Part shown: one piece after another, positions 23,115 through 33,180 of the stretch
How positions within the stretch are numbered: position 1 is the first letter of the stretch
How the letters are laid out: each line of letters opens with the position of its first letter
DNA from: Dokdonella sp.
GTDB taxonomy: Bacteria > Pseudomonadota > Gammaproteobacteria > Xanthomonadales > Rhodanobacteraceae
Length of the DNA: 64,000 bases
Assembly (NCBI RefSeq): GCF_017744955.1
Contig: NZ_JAGIAG010000007.1
Span: 1 to 64,000, forward strand
Direction of reading: 5' to 3'
The notes under the pieces: generated by a model
The model's database searches: none
Seen by the model: only the letters and a program-made list of their open reading frames with translations
Told to the model about the DNA's origin: nothing
Made by a program: the position numbers and the translations under genes

Positions 23115-25385
23115 ATGAGCGTGAAGGATCGGCTGCCGCGCATCGCCGCGGCAATGGTATTGGCGGCGGGCTTCGTCACGCATCGAACCGATGCGGCGAC
23201 ACTCACCGTCGGCAACGACACCAATTGCCAGTACGGCAACGTGCAGAGCGCGGTCGACGCACTGACGGCCGGCGGCACGCACGAGATCCGCATCAAGAGC
23301 AACCTGTACGAAGGTCAGGCAGTGAGAATCGACAACCGCTCGGTGCGGCTGGTCGGCGGCTACGCCAACTGCTCGGCGGCGGCACCGACCGGCGTCAGCA
23401 CCTTGAGCGGCGTCGGCGGCGGCCACGACAGCGTGGTCACGATCACCGGCAACAGCAACGACGTGATCCTGGAGAACCTGTCGATCATCAAGGGCGATGA
23501 AGTCTCCGACGGCGTCGGCGGCGGCGTGGACTTCCGCGGCGGCGGCACGTTGCGCGTGCGCGCGAGCTCCATCAGCAACAACTACGCCGGCTACGGCGGC
23601 GGCATCAGCTTCACCGGCACCGCCGCCACGCGCGCGCAACTGCGCCTCGAGGCCGGCACGCTGATCCTCAACAACGTCGCGCAGTATTCCGGCGGCGGCA
23701 TCCGCGTGGAGGGCAATGCGCGCCTGCAGATCACCGACGACAACGTGCTGATCAGCGGCAACGAGGCGAAGGGTGTCAACCCGGCCACCAACACGCCCAC
23801 CTACGGCTACGGCGGCGGCATCCTCGTGTTGATGCCGGCGGACGCCGACATCGGCTCGCCCGGCCTCGGCAATGGCGGTCTGATCACCGAGAACACGGCG
23901 CGCTACGGCGGCGGCATAGCGATGTCCTCGGAACTCGACGTCTTTTCGGGCGTCGTGCGCCTGTTCACGACCGATGCCTCGCGCCCCTTGCGCATTCGTG
24001 GCAATCGCGCCACGAACACGGGGGGCGGCCTATATCTGCGCGGTCCCAATCTGTTGCGCGGATTCGACTTTCGTATCGACGGAAACCGCGCGCAGGAGGG
24101 CAGCGCGATCTACGCAGATACGGCAGATACGCCGGGTGTGGCGAATGTCGCTCTGAATGGAGGTCTGGAGCGCAACATCACCAGGCCGACCGATCTCGGC
24201 GCCGTGCCTTGCAGCGCTGCCGTCGCGTGCAATCTGATCGACGGCAACATTGCCGAGACGGTGGCGGGGCAGGCGACGACGGGCGCTGCGGTGTTGACGC
24301 AGACGCAAGGCATCGTCGAGATCAATCGAACGACTTTCAGCAAGAATCGCGGCGGCCAGGTGGCGCGCAATTTCGGCTTTACCGTGCTGCTCAATGCTTT
24401 GATCGCCGACAATGTCGTGACCGGCTACCTGCTGCGTCAGGAATCCAATGGGGCGACGTGGGACCTTCACGTCGAAAACAGCACCATCGCCGGCAATTCG
24501 ATCGGCGCGGCGCACGTGATCTCCGCCAGCGGCGACATCGTGCTGAGCCGCTCGATCTCGTGGCAGCCGGGCCGGAACACGCTCATCCAGCCCGATGGTT
24601 CCAAGCGCGTCGGCAACGTGCTCGCCAACGAGACCATTTCCATCGGCGGACCCACCGGCACGATCGTGAATGGCGATCCGCTGTTCGTGGACGCCGCTCG
24701 CGGCGACTACCGGCCGCACGCGGCTTCGCCCGCCGTGGACTTCGCTTCCAGCGGCGGCGGCCCCGATCTCGCCGGCAATACGCGCGGCTTCGATCTGCCG
24801 ATCAGGCCGAACTGGCAAGGAACCGGCGACCTCGGCGCCTACGAGCGCGTGGACGTGGCGCCGCTGGTGCGCAACGGCCAGTTCGACGGTGACCTGCGGC
24901 TCTGGTCCACCGATGCCCACGCGACGTGGGACGCGATCAATCACGTCGGACCGGGCGGCTCCGGCTCGCTGCGCATCGGCGGCACGCTCGCCACCGACGA
25001 GCAGGCGGTGGCCACCCAATGCGTGCGCGTGCCGGGGCCGGGGCTCTACCGCCTCGAGGGCTGGGGGCGCTCGGTGCCGTTCAGCGTCTTTGCCGGCGAC
25101 CGCGTGTCGATCGGCTGGAGTTACGCAGCGAGCGACGGCGCCGGCGATTGCAGTTCCGTGCCGATCGCCTTCGGCGAGCGGCTGGTCACGACGACGGAAA
25201 ACTGGACCGCCGTGGAACCGATGCTCATCGATGCGACCTCGTGGACGCGCAGCGCGTACGTGCTGATCCGGTTGATCGTCCAGAACCGCACGCTCGCGAG
25301 CCGCTCGGCGCGCGGCTACTTCGACGGCATCACGCTCGCACCCGCCGGCGACGACACGATCTTCAGGAACGGCTTCGACGGTTGA
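23115..25385 (+). CDS. Secreted right-handed beta-helix protein ending in a GFD motif
   Basis: The predicted product is 756 residues from ATG 23115, with a GAGGAACG site 8 nt upstream. The signal peptide ends around THRTDA-A (residue 28). Residues about 30-590 are beta-helix rungs (GGGISFTG, YSGGGIRVEGNA, YGGGIAMSSEL). The helix part ends with LAGNTRGFD and GDLGAYER, a choice-of-anchor Q-type end. Residues about 595-745 form a carbohydrate-binding-like domain opening with VRNGQFDGDLRLWS. The protein stops right after DDTIFRNGFDG, so here the motif is the true C terminus. It is probably a surface or extracellular protein. Ribosome-binding site, signal peptide and downstream terminator all support a single-gene unit. 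Confidence 0.8.
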   Translation: MSVKDRLPRIAAAMVLAAGFVTHRTDAATLTVGNDTNCQYGNVQSAVDALTAGGTHEIRIKSNLYEGQAVRIDNRSVRLVGGYANCSAAAPTGVSTLSGVGGGHDSVVTITGNSNDVILENLSIIKGDEVSDGVGGGVDFRGGGTLRVRASSISNNYAGYGGGISFTGTAATRAQLRLEAGTLILNNVAQYSGGGIRVEGNARLQITDDNVLISGNEAKGVNPATNTPTYGYGGGILVLMPADADIGSPGLGNGGLITENTARYGGGIAMSSELDVFSGVVRLFTTDASRPLRIRGNRATNTGGGLYLRGPNLLRGFDFRIDGNRAQEGSAIYADTADTPGVANVALNGGLERNITRPTDLGAVPCSAAVACNLIDGNIAETVAGQATTGAAVLTQTQGIVEINRTTFSKNRGGQVARNFGFTVLLNALIADNVVTGYLLRQESNGATWDLHVENSTIAGNSIGAAHVISASGDIVLSRSISWQPGRNTLIQPDGSKRVGNVLANETISIGGPTGTIVNGDPLFVDAARGDYRPHAASPAVDFASSGGGPDLAGNTRGFDLPIRPNWQGTGDLGAYERVDVAPLVRNGQFDGDLRLWSTDAHATWDAINHVGPGGSGSLRIGGTLATDEQAVATQCVRVPGPGLYRLEGWGRSVPFSVFAGDRVSIGWSYAASDGAGDCSSVPIAFGERLVTTTENWTAVEPMLIDATSWTRSAYVLIRLIVQNRTLASRSARGYFDGITLAPAGDDTIFRNGFDG

Positions 25386-25399
25386 GTTTTCCCAGGCGG

Positions 25400-25446
25400 G
25401 CCCGTGGCATCTCCCCCTCGGCATGCCGAGGCCACGGGCTCGTTTT
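25400..25446 (+). terminator. Intrinsic terminator after the beta-helix gene
   Basis: A 9-bp stem, GCCCGTGGC (25400-25408) with GCCACGGGC (25431-25439), encloses a second hairpin (CTCGGCATGCCGAG). A CGTTTTTT tract follows. It lies 15 nt past the stop. Confidence 0.8.
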
Positions 25447-25564
25447 TTCCTTTCCTTACGCGGCGTCGAGCCGGAAGATGCCGGGCGGCGGCTCGCGCGG
25501 GCGCGCTGCGCGATCTTGCCGCACGGCACGGATGCTCCCGTGGCAGGGAGCCGCGAGGCGCGGT

Positions 25565-25572
25565 GCTATAGT
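25565..25572 (+). promoter_or_regulatory. Candidate -10 element of maeB
   Basis: GCTATAGT contains TATAGT (25567-25572), preceded by TGC as in an extended -10. It is 57 bp before the maeB ATG. No good -35 is seen, so this is tentative. Confidence 0.3.
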
Positions 25573-25628
25573 CCGGCGCTGATCCCCCAACGCAGCACGC
25601 GCCTCTGCCGCGTGCGTCCACGGACGCC

Positions 25629-27929
25629 ATGTCGACGATCGAAGAACTCAAGAAGGCCGCTCTCGACTACCACCGCAAAGAACCCGCCGGAAAGATCAAG
25701 GTCACCTCGACCAAGCCGGTCGTGACCCAGCGCGAACTCTCGCTCGCCTACTCGCCCGGCGTCGCCGCCGCGTGCGAGGAGATCGTGCGCGATCCGGGCG
25801 AGGTCGCCACGCTGACCGCGCGCAGCAACCTGGTCGCGGTCATCACCAACGGCACCGCCGTGCTCGGCCTGGGCAACATCGGCCCGCTGGCCGCCAAGCC
25901 GGTGATGGAAGGCAAGGGCGTCTTGTTCCAGAAGTTCGCCGGCATCGACGTGTTCGACCTGGAGATCGCCGAGAACGATCCGGACAAGCTGGTCGACATC
26001 ATCGCCAGCCTCGAACCGAGCTTCGGCGGCATCAACCTCGAGGACATCAAGGCGCCGGAGTGCTTCGAGGTCGAGAAGAAGCTGCGCGAGCGCATGAAGA
26101 TCCCGGTCTTCCACGACGACCAGCACGGCACCGCGATCATCGTCGGCGCCGCGGTCATCAACGCGCTGCGCGTGGCCGGCAAGGACATCGGCGAGATCAA
26201 GCTGGTCTCCACCGGCGCCGGAGCGGCCGGCATCGCCTGCCTGGACATGCTGGTGGGGCTCGGCGTCAAGCCCGAGAACATCTGGGTCGCCGACCGTCTC
26301 GGCGTGGTCTACAAAGGCCGCGTGGAGGAAATGGACCCGAACAAGTGCCGCTACGCGCGCGACACCGACGCGCGCACGCTCGATCAGATCATCGACGGCG
26401 CCGACGTGTTCCTCGGCCTCTCCGCGCCGGGCGTGCTCAAGGCCTCCATGGTCGAGCGCATGGCCGAGCGGCCGATCATCCTCGCGCTGGCCAACCCGAC
26501 GCCGGAGATCCTGCCCGAGGAAGCGCGCGCGGTGCGCCCCGACGCGATCATCGCCACCGGCCGTTCGGACTATCCGAACCAGGTCAACAACGCGCTGTGC
26601 TTCCCGTACATCTTCCGCGGCGCGCTCGACGTCGGCGCGACGGTGATCAACGAGGCGATGAAGATCGCCTGCGTCCACGCGATCGCCGAACTGGCGCGGC
26701 GCGAGTCGAGCGACGTCGCCGCGCGCGCCTACGGCGGACGCACGCTGACGTTCGGGCCGGACTACCTGATTCCGCAGCCGTTCGATCCGCGCCTGATCGT
26801 GCAGCTGGCGCCGGCGGTGGCGAAGGCGGCGATGGATTCGGGCGTCGCCACGCGACCGATCGAGGACCTGCGCGCGTACTGGGAGAAGCTCAACCAGTTC
26901 GTGTTCCGCACCACCTTGCTGATGAAGCCGGTGTTCGCGCGCGCCAAGTCCGACCCCAAGCGCGTCGTCTACGCCGAGGGCGAGGAGGAGACCGTGCTGC
27001 GCGCGGTGCAGGCGGTGGTCGACGAGGGCATCGCCAGGCCGATCCTGATCGGCCGGCCGTCGGTGATCGAGTCGCGCATCCAGCGCCTGTCGCTGCGGCT
27101 CAAGCCCGGCGTCGACTTCGAGCTGTGCAACATCGAGAGCGATCCGCGCTTCAAGGACTACTGGTCGCTGTATCACGAGCTGATGGAGCGCCGCGGCGTC
27201 ACGCCGGACAGCGCCAAGGCGATCGTGCGCTCGCGCGCGACGGTGATCGCCGCGCTGATGCTCCGTCGCGGCGAGGCCGACGCGCTGATCTGCGGCATGG
27301 TCGGCCGCTACCACAAGAAGCTCGGCTATCTGCGCGGCATCGTTCCTCTCGATCCCGGCGTCGAGAACGTCTCGGCGATGAGCGCGGTGTTCAACGATCG
27401 CGGCGTGTTCTTCTTCCTCGACACGCACGTCGCGCTCGATCCGGACGCCGAGCGCATCGCCGCGTCGGCCGCGCAGGCCTCGCTGCGGCTGAAGCTGTTC
27501 GGCATCACGCCGAAGGTGGCGATCCTGTCGCATTCCAATTTCGGCAGCCACGACGACGTCAGCGCGCAGAAGATGCGCCGCGTGGTCGAATTGCTGCGCG
27601 AGCGCCTGCCCAAGGTCGAGATCGAGGGCGAGATGCACGCCGACACCGCGCTCAATCCGGAGGTGCGCGAGCGCCTGTTCCCGAATTCGCGCCTGTCCGG
27701 TTCGGCCAACGTGTTCGTCTGCCCGAACATGGATTCGGCCAACATCGCCTTCAACATGACGCGCGTGATGACCGACGGCGTGGTGCTCGGGCCGATCCTG
27801 ATGGGCTTCTCCAAGCCGGCCCACGTGCTGACGCCGGCCGCGACCGTGCGCCGCGTGTTCAACATGACCGCGCTGGCGGTGGTGGAGGCGCAGATCCGCG
27901 AGCAAGTGGCGGCGAAACCCGGGTCGTGA
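25629..27929 (+). CDS. maeB: NADP-dependent malic enzyme with phosphotransacetylase-like C-terminal domain
   Basis: The predicted product is 766 residues, the full length of the hybrid MaeB type. It decarboxylates malate to pyruvate with NADP+ reduction and supplies pyruvate and NADPH. Residues about 1-430 are the malic enzyme part. They include SLAYSPGVA, the [18 protein letters not shown] segment, the metal-binding [12 protein letters not shown] and the Rossmann-like [14 protein letters not shown]. Residues about 440-766 resemble phosphate acetyltransferase ([44 protein letters not shown]). In this family that domain is regulatory, not catalytic. The stop overlaps the start of the next gene (GTGA), so the two are translationally coupled. 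It is a cytoplasmic central-metabolism enzyme. Confidence 0.96.
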   Translation: MSTIEELKKAALDYHRKEPAGKIKVTSTKPVVTQRELSLAYSPGVAAACEEIVRDPGEVATLTARSNLVAVITNGTAVLGLGNIGPLAAKPVMEGKGVLFQKFAGIDVFDLEIAENDPDKLVDIIASLEPSFGGINLEDIKAPECFEVEKKLRERMKIPVFHDDQHGTAIIVGAAVINALRVAGKDIGEIKLVSTGAGAAGIACLDMLVGLGVKPENIWVADRLGVVYKGRVEEMDPNKCRYARDTDARTLDQIIDGADVFLGLSAPGVLKASMVERMAERPIILALANPTPEILPEEARAVRPDAIIATGRSDYPNQVNNALCFPYIFRGALDVGATVINEAMKIACVHAIAELARRESSDVAARAYGGRTLTFGPDYLIPQPFDPRLIVQLAPAVAKAAMDSGVATRPIEDLRAYWEKLNQFVFRTTLLMKPVFARAKSDPKRVVYAEGEEETVLRAVQAVVDEGIARPILIGRPSVIESRIQRLSLRLKPGVDFELCNIESDPRFKDYWSLYHELMERRGVTPDSAKAIVRSRATVIAALMLRRGEADALICGMVGRYHKKLGYLRGIVPLDPGVENVSAMSAVFNDRGVFFFLDTHVALDPDAERIAASAAQASLRLKLFGITPKVAILSHSNFGSHDDVSAQKMRRVVELLRERLPKVEIEGEMHADTALNPEVRERLFPNSRLSGSANVFVCPNMDSANIAFNMTRVMTDGVVLGPILMGFSKPAHVLTPAATVRRVFNMTALAVVEAQIREQVAAKPGS

Positions 27930-29119
27930 GGCGGCGCGCGCTGCTGCACGTCGGCGCAGGCCTGGCCGGCGCGGCCTTGCTGGCGCCGCTCCTGCCTGCG
28001 CGCCGCGCGCGGGCCGAAGCGTCCGCGTATCGGAAGGTCGACGCCGCGCCGTTGCGCCGCGCGTTCGCGCCGCCGGCGCAGGCGCCGGAACTGCTGCTCG
28101 CCTTCGCGCGCTGGTTGAACGCCGAAGCGCCGCCCGGCTTGCCGCTGGCGGACGGCCTCAGCGGCGACGACGGCGAATGGACGGCGCGCTTCAACGACTA
28201 CTGGATCGAGGAAGGCGCGGACCTGTCCGAGACGTTCGCGATTTTCCTCGCGATCGGCGACGGCGGCGACGTCGCGCTGTGGAATCGCGACGGCGGGCCG
28301 AGCGCGCAATGGCCGGTGGTGCTGATCGGCGGCGAAGGCGAGGCGGTGGTGCTGGCTGATTCCTTCGCCGGCTTCCTCGCGCGCCTCGCGACGGCGCAGT
28401 TCGACGAGCCCGACGCCGGCGAGGCGGGCTGGTTCTCGTGGAGCGAGTTCCAGACCGGCATCGAGAACGACGCCGAGGACACGAGCGCGGAAGCGCGCGC
28501 CGATCTCGCCGCCGCACGCCGCGCGCGCCAGGCGCTCGGCGAATGGCTGCGCCGGCAGACCGGCCAGGACGACCTCGCCGCATTGGCGCGGCGCCGAGTG
28601 CCGCGCGACGCGCTGCGCCAGCGCTTCGACACGCATATGAAAGCCGTGCACGAGCGCCAGCGCGCCAGCGCCGACTGGCGCGCCTTGCGCGCGCTGGTGC
28701 AGCCGGACCGGCCGAAGGGATACCGCGGCAGCTACGACGATCTGCACGTGGTCTGCGCCGACGACTTCTTCCGCGTCGGCACGATGTCCCGGCGCGGCCG
28801 CCGCTTCGTCCCCTACGCGCGCAGCGCCGAGATCGAGCCGCTGATCCGCGCGCTGCGCGAGGATCGCGCGCGCCGCTTTCCCGCGCACGGGCTGTGGTTC
28901 CACGCGCGCTTGCGTGTCTACACCGCCGACACCGCATCCGACCCGCAGCAACCCGGCCTCGTCGATCTGATTGCGCAGTATCTCGACGACGCCTCGGACA
29001 TGTCCTGGCTGCCACGCCCGCCCGCGGCGGCGATCCGCGCCGATTGCGCGCGCCGTCCGCGCAGCGAATGGTGGACGCCGGGCTGGCTGAAGGCGGTGCT
29101 GGCGAAGCCGCCCTCCTGA
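27926..29119 (+). CDS. Exported protein of unknown function, SUKH-like segment
   Basis: The predicted product is 397 residues from GTG 27926, overlapping the maeB stop by three bases (GTGA). The N terminus ([22 protein letters not shown], with further arginines after it) is a signal peptide with three arginines, Tat-like but without a full twin-arginine consensus. Residues about 75-165 contain FAIFLAIGDGGDVALWN, WPVVLIGGEGEAVVLA and SFAGFLARLA. This pattern is reminiscent of SMI1/KNR4 (SUKH) proteins. The second half is rich in arginine and tryptophan with no known motif. Coupling to maeB suggests co-expression, but there is no evident functional link. I do not assign a function. Confidence 0.65.
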   Translation: MRRRALLHVGAGLAGAALLAPLLPARRARAEASAYRKVDAAPLRRAFAPPAQAPELLLAFARWLNAEAPPGLPLADGLSGDDGEWTARFNDYWIEEGADLSETFAIFLAIGDGGDVALWNRDGGPSAQWPVVLIGGEGEAVVLADSFAGFLARLATAQFDEPDAGEAGWFSWSEFQTGIENDAEDTSAEARADLAAARRARQALGEWLRRQTGQDDLAALARRRVPRDALRQRFDTHMKAVHERQRASADWRALRALVQPDRPKGYRGSYDDLHVVCADDFFRVGTMSRRGRRFVPYARSAEIEPLIRALREDRARRFPAHGLWFHARLRVYTADTASDPQQPGLVDLIAQYLDDASDMSWLPRPPAAAIRADCARRPRSEWWTPGWLKAVLAKPPS

Positions 29120-29254
29120 CGCGCTTGCGCGCAGCCGGCGCGGAGCGCCTTCGCGGCATCGGCCGCTTCGGTTATCTTGTTCGGCACATTTTCCTGTTCC
29201 GAATCCTTTCCACAATTTCCAACGCCGGGGCGATGCCGGAGCCTCGCGAAGCTT

Positions 29255-29338
29255 CGTCATTCCCGCCGAAACGGGAACCCGTGGCGCTCTCCATCGAGCC
29301 GGGAACCAGAATTGGATTCCCGCATTGGCGGGGACGAC
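29255..29338. repeat. BIME-like paired REP, copy 2
   Basis: Left arm 29255-29279 (CGTCATTCCCGCCGAAACGG...) and right arm 29314-29338 (GGATTCCCGCATTGGCGGGG...) are the same inverted pair as at 8830 and 34450, but more diverged. It is the only feature seen in the 304-bp gap 29120-29423. Confidence 0.75.
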
Positions 29339-29423
29339 GGCGAGCGAAGCCTTTCGTCGACGTTTCCGGATCGTGCGCCGCGGCCGGACGAGACGGCGCC
29401 ACGCCGCCAGAGAGGCCAGCCGC

Positions 29424-30848
29424 ATGTCAGACCTTCCCTCCCCGCCGTCGATCGAAGGCGCGCCGTCCCCGAACGCGGCCACCGCGCCGCCGAGCGGCCC
29501 CGCCGGCTGGCTTTGGCGCGCGCCGATCGCCGATCCGGTCGATCGGCGCAACGCGCCGATGCTGCAGGTCGTGCTGCTGATCCTCGGCTCGCTGCCGCCG
29601 CTGCTGTGGGCGTATCGGATTCTGCTGTCGGGGATTCCCTGGCGCGCGGAGGAGACAGCGAGCGTGATCATGAGCCTGTCGGTGAGCGCGTTCGCGCTGT
29701 TCGGCGTGGCGCTGATCCGGCGCGGCCGCTTCCAGTGGGCGATCCGCCAGACGCTGGCGCTGCTCGCGCTGGTGATGATCCTGAGCTACGCGCTCGAAGG
29801 TACCAGCCGGCAAGGCTACGAACAGCCGCTCGCGGTGGTCTGGATGGTGCTGGCCGGACTGATGGTGGGCCGCCGCGCGCTGTGGCTGATGTACGCCTGC
29901 GTGCTCGCCGCCTTCGTCGCCGGCGGCTTCGTCGACGCCGGTCGCGGCAATCCGATCGACACGCCGATGAACGTCACCATCAGCATCGTCATCAGCGCGA
30001 CGATCTTCCTCCTGATCGCGATCGTCATCGACCGCAGCGTGCGCGCGCTGCGCGAGAGCCTGGCCGACGCGAATCGTCGCGGCGACGCCCTGGCGTCGGC
30101 AAATCGGCGCCTCGAAGCGGAGATGGCCGAACGCGAGAAGGTGCAGCAGCAACTGGTGCATGCGCAGAAGGTCGAGGCGGTCGGCCGCCTCGCCAGCGGC
30201 GTCGCGCACGACTTCAATCACCTGCTCAGCCTGATCCTCGGCTACGCGGCGAAAGGGCGCCGGCTCGAGGATGCGGCCGAGCTGAAGAAGGCGCTCGAAG
30301 GCGTCGAAGCCGCCGGCCGCCGCGCCACCGCGGTGACGCAGAAGCTGCTCAGCTTCGGCCGCCGTGAGGCGGCGCGCAGCGAGCGCTTCGATCTCGGCGA
30401 GGCCATGCGCGACCTGCAGCCGATGCTGCGCCAGCTGTTCGATCCGGACGTGCGCATCGTCTACGACGTGCCCGCGACGGTGCTGCCGATCCAATTCGAT
30501 CGCGCGCAGTTCGATCTGGTCGTGATCAGCCTGGCGGCGAACGCGAACGACGCGATGCCCGACGGCGGCCGCTTCGAGGTGACGCTGCGTGCCAGCGCCG
30601 ACGGCGCGCACGCCGAGCTGAGCTTGCGCGACAGCGGCCACGGTTTCGGCGAGGACGTGCGTGCGCGCCTGTTCGAGCCGTTCTTCACCACCAAGCCGGC
30701 CGGTCGCGGCACCGGGCTCGGCCTGTCGGTCGCGCACGATCTGGTGCGCGCCGCCGGCGGCTGCATCGCGGTCGACGCCGCGCCCGGTCAGGGCGCCCTG
30801 TTCCGCATCGTGCTGCCGCTGGCGGAACGCGCGCTGGCCGAAGCCTGA
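29424..30848 (+). CDS. Orphan membrane sensor histidine kinase
   Basis: The predicted product is 474 residues from ATG 29424. After a proline-rich N terminus (about 1-40) there are about five or six hydrophobic segments between residues 45 and 210, forming the membrane sensor part with no large periplasmic loop. A coiled coil at about 210-255 leads into the dimerisation/phosphoacceptor helix GVAHDFNHLL (His262). The ATPase domain has the N box (AANANDAMPDGG, near 372), G1 (DSGHGFGED), F (FEPFFTTK) and G2 (GTGLGLS, near 429). There is no receiver domain, and no response-regulator gene is adjacent, so it is an orphan. The signal is unknown. The next gene is on the opposite strand. Confidence 0.9.
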   Translation: MSDLPSPPSIEGAPSPNAATAPPSGPAGWLWRAPIADPVDRRNAPMLQVVLLILGSLPPLLWAYRILLSGIPWRAEETASVIMSLSVSAFALFGVALIRRGRFQWAIRQTLALLALVMILSYALEGTSRQGYEQPLAVVWMVLAGLMVGRRALWLMYACVLAAFVAGGFVDAGRGNPIDTPMNVTISIVISATIFLLIAIVIDRSVRALRESLADANRRGDALASANRRLEAEMAEREKVQQQLVHAQKVEAVGRLASGVAHDFNHLLSLILGYAAKGRRLEDAAELKKALEGVEAAGRRATAVTQKLLSFGRREAARSERFDLGEAMRDLQPMLRQLFDPDVRIVYDVPATVLPIQFDRAQFDLVVISLAANANDAMPDGGRFEVTLRASADGAHAELSLRDSGHGFGEDVRARLFEPFFTTKPAGRGTGLGLSVAHDLVRAAGGCIAVDAAPGQGALFRIVLPLAERALAEA

Positions 30849-30897
30849 GCGCACGACGCCGGCGGGCGTAGTGCGATCCAAGCGGGGCGCGCTCGAT

Positions 30898-32964
30898 TCA
30901 GGGCGCGATCTCGATGCGGTTGCCGCCACCGGCGAGATCGCGATTCAACGTGATCCACAATTCGTTCGCGCCGCTGCGGATCGACGGGAAATAGTCGACG
31001 TCGCGCGTCAGCGCGGCGCCGTTCCACTTCAGCGACGACGGCAGCGCGCCGGTGTAGCCGCGCACGATCAGCAGCGGGTGGCGCAACGTGCCGGCGCCGA
31101 CGCCGATGTTCGCGTCGAGGCGGTTGCCGCTGGCCTGGAAGGTCAGCGCGCCGTAGACCGGGTCGTAGCCGGCCGGCTGGTAGGTCACCAGGCTCGCGTC
31201 CGCGATGCCGGCCGCGCCTTGCGCGATCACGCTGCCGACGCTGGCGCCGAGGGTGAGGCTCTGGATCGTCTCGATCTGGCGCACTTGCGCGCCGACCGGG
31301 TCGGCGCTGTGCGCGCCGAGCACGATGTAGACCGAATAGCTCTTCTTCGGCCAGCCCGGCGCGCGCGGGTCGCCGGGCAGGGCGGTACCGTTGCCGCCGC
31401 CGCCATAGGCCGCGTTGCCGCGGACCTGATAGCTCTGCTGGCCGAGGAAGCCGAAGTTGGTGCCCCAGGCGAGGCGCGCGTTGCGCGTCGGTCCGCCGTA
31501 CAGCTCGTAGTTGATCGACTGGTACGGCCAGTTGTAGTCGCACGGCATCGCGTAGACGGAGCCGGGATCGGTGCAGCCGTTGCCCTGCGCGCTGGTGCGG
31601 TTCCACAGGTCCTGGCCCCAGTAGCCGCCGGCGTCCTGCTGGCGGATCGTCTGCGTCTGCACCAGGCCCATCGTCGCGTCGACGCCGCTGGTCCACAGCG
31701 TCACGAACGGAATCGTATTCGGCTGGTTCCAGCTCCAGCTGCTGGCGAAACTGACCGGATCGGTGCTGCTGGCGAAGCGGTAGTAGTCGCCCCAGGCGAC
31801 GCCGCCGATCGTCGCGCGTGCCGCGTCGTTGGCGGCGCCGTCGATGCGCAGCTGGCCGTAGGGTGCGCGCGAATCGTCTTCGAGCCGGTTCACCGGCACG
31901 CCGGACAGATCCCAGGTCACCGCCCACAGCGGATCGTCGCGGCCGGTCGAGAATACCCAGTCGATCGTCACCGGCACGTCGTACTGCTGCGCCGGCGCCG
32001 CGGTGGTGCAGTAGCGCGGGTAGGCCAGGGTGAAGCGGAAGATCGCGTGATGGCGTCCTTCGAATACGCGCTGGAACTGGCCAGGCGTGAAGTGGCCCAG
32101 GCTGGAAGAGTCGCCGCCGCCGGTGCAGGTGTCCTCGTGCGCCGTGTGCGAGACGACGTAGCCGAAGCCGCCGAAGCTGTCGTCGGTCGGCCGCACCACG
32201 CGCGTGGCCGCGCCGGCCTGGTAGCGGAATTCGCGCAGCTCGCCGCCGCGCGAGCCGTTCGGCGTGCTGCCGGCGTCGTTGTGCGCGAGCACCGCCGCGC
32301 GCGGCCGGTTGGCGCTGTCGCGCCAGCCGAAGCGGTCGCCGGAGAGGCCGTCGATCGGCGCGTCGCGCGCGATCGTCAGCAGCGCGCCGCCGTCGAAGCC
32401 GTCGGCGAAGATCGGATCGGCGGTGGCGGCGGGCGAGGTCAGGACGACGTCGTCGACGTAGACGGTCGGCTGCGTGCCGGCCGATTCGCTCTGGATGTCG
32501 ATGCGGTCGAACTGGCCGAGCGCGGCCAGGGCCGGGATCGAGGCCAGCGGCACGCTCACCTCGCGCCAGGCGTTCGCCGCCGGCGCACCACCGGCGATGT
32601 AGCCGTTCAACGGCACGTCGGCCGAGGTGCCGGCACCGCTGTTCTGCAGGAACAATTGCAGTTGCTGGCCGCCGGCGCTGCCGCCGTGGATCCAGAAGTG
32701 CAGGCCCGCATACTGGGCGAAGCCGAACGCGCCGCCGTCGTGGAAGAACGAGAGCGCGTTGTAATTGCTGCCGGCCAGGCTGATCGAGCGCGTGCCCGAG
32801 TGCACCGGCGCGGCATTGGCGAAATTGCTGCCGCCGCCGTAGGAGTAGTCCTGGAACGCGTTGCGCAGCGCGTCGTCGTAGACGACCAGGTCGGCGCTCG
32901 CCTCGGCCGCATGGGCGAGGACGATGCCGAGAACGAGTACGGCCAAGCATTTGCCAGGATTCAT
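30898..32964 (-). CDS. Secreted two-module protein with carbohydrate-binding-like N-domain and internal GFD motif
   Basis: The predicted product is 688 residues from the start at 32964, with a GGGGGAAA site upstream. The signal peptide ends near HAAEASA (residue 24). Residues about 25-177 look like a carbohydrate-binding-like jelly roll (NAFQDYSYGGGSNFANA; FDRIDIQSES; VYVDDVVLTSP). DPIFADGFDGG lies at 183-193. A second module of about 495 residues follows (FRYQAGAATRVVRPTDDSFGGFG; WVFSTGRDDPLWAVTWDLSG; GYWGQDLWNRTSAQ). I cannot name it, and no glycosidase signature is visible. It lies just downstream of a GH18 gene on the same strand (216 bp gap), so a joint role on an extracellular polysaccharide is possible. 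Confidence 0.7.
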   Translation of the reverse strand: MNPGKCLAVLVLGIVLAHAAEASADLVVYDDALRNAFQDYSYGGGSNFANAAPVHSGTRSISLAGSNYNALSFFHDGGAFGFAQYAGLHFWIHGGSAGGQQLQLFLQNSGAGTSADVPLNGYIAGGAPAANAWREVSVPLASIPALAALGQFDRIDIQSESAGTQPTVYVDDVVLTSPAATADPIFADGFDGGALLTIARDAPIDGLSGDRFGWRDSANRPRAAVLAHNDAGSTPNGSRGGELREFRYQAGAATRVVRPTDDSFGGFGYVVSHTAHEDTCTGGGDSSSLGHFTPGQFQRVFEGRHHAIFRFTLAYPRYCTTAAPAQQYDVPVTIDWVFSTGRDDPLWAVTWDLSGVPVNRLEDDSRAPYGQLRIDGAANDAARATIGGVAWGDYYRFASSTDPVSFASSWSWNQPNTIPFVTLWTSGVDATMGLVQTQTIRQQDAGGYWGQDLWNRTSAQGNGCTDPGSVYAMPCDYNWPYQSINYELYGGPTRNARLAWGTNFGFLGQQSYQVRGNAAYGGGGNGTALPGDPRAPGWPKKSYSVYIVLGAHSADPVGAQVRQIETIQSLTLGASVGSVIAQGAAGIADASLVTYQPAGYDPVYGALTFQASGNRLDANIGVGAGTLRHPLLIVRGYTGALPSSLKWNGAALTRDVDYFPSIRSGANELWITLNRDLAGGGNRIEIAP

Positions 32965-33180
32965 GCGTTTCCCCCGGTGAAGGACCCGCAGCGGCGCATC
33001 CCGTACCGCTGCGGGCAGGCCGCTGCGCTTGCGCGGCGCGGCCGTGCCGGGATCGACGAGCGATGTCGTGGCTCCATTGCCCGATCCGGCCTTGGATCGG
33101 GCGGCGGCCTGCTCCCCAGCCGTCCGCCTGGAGTCGTCCCGCCGGCTATATACGCCGTTTCGCTCGCGCAAAGGACATGG

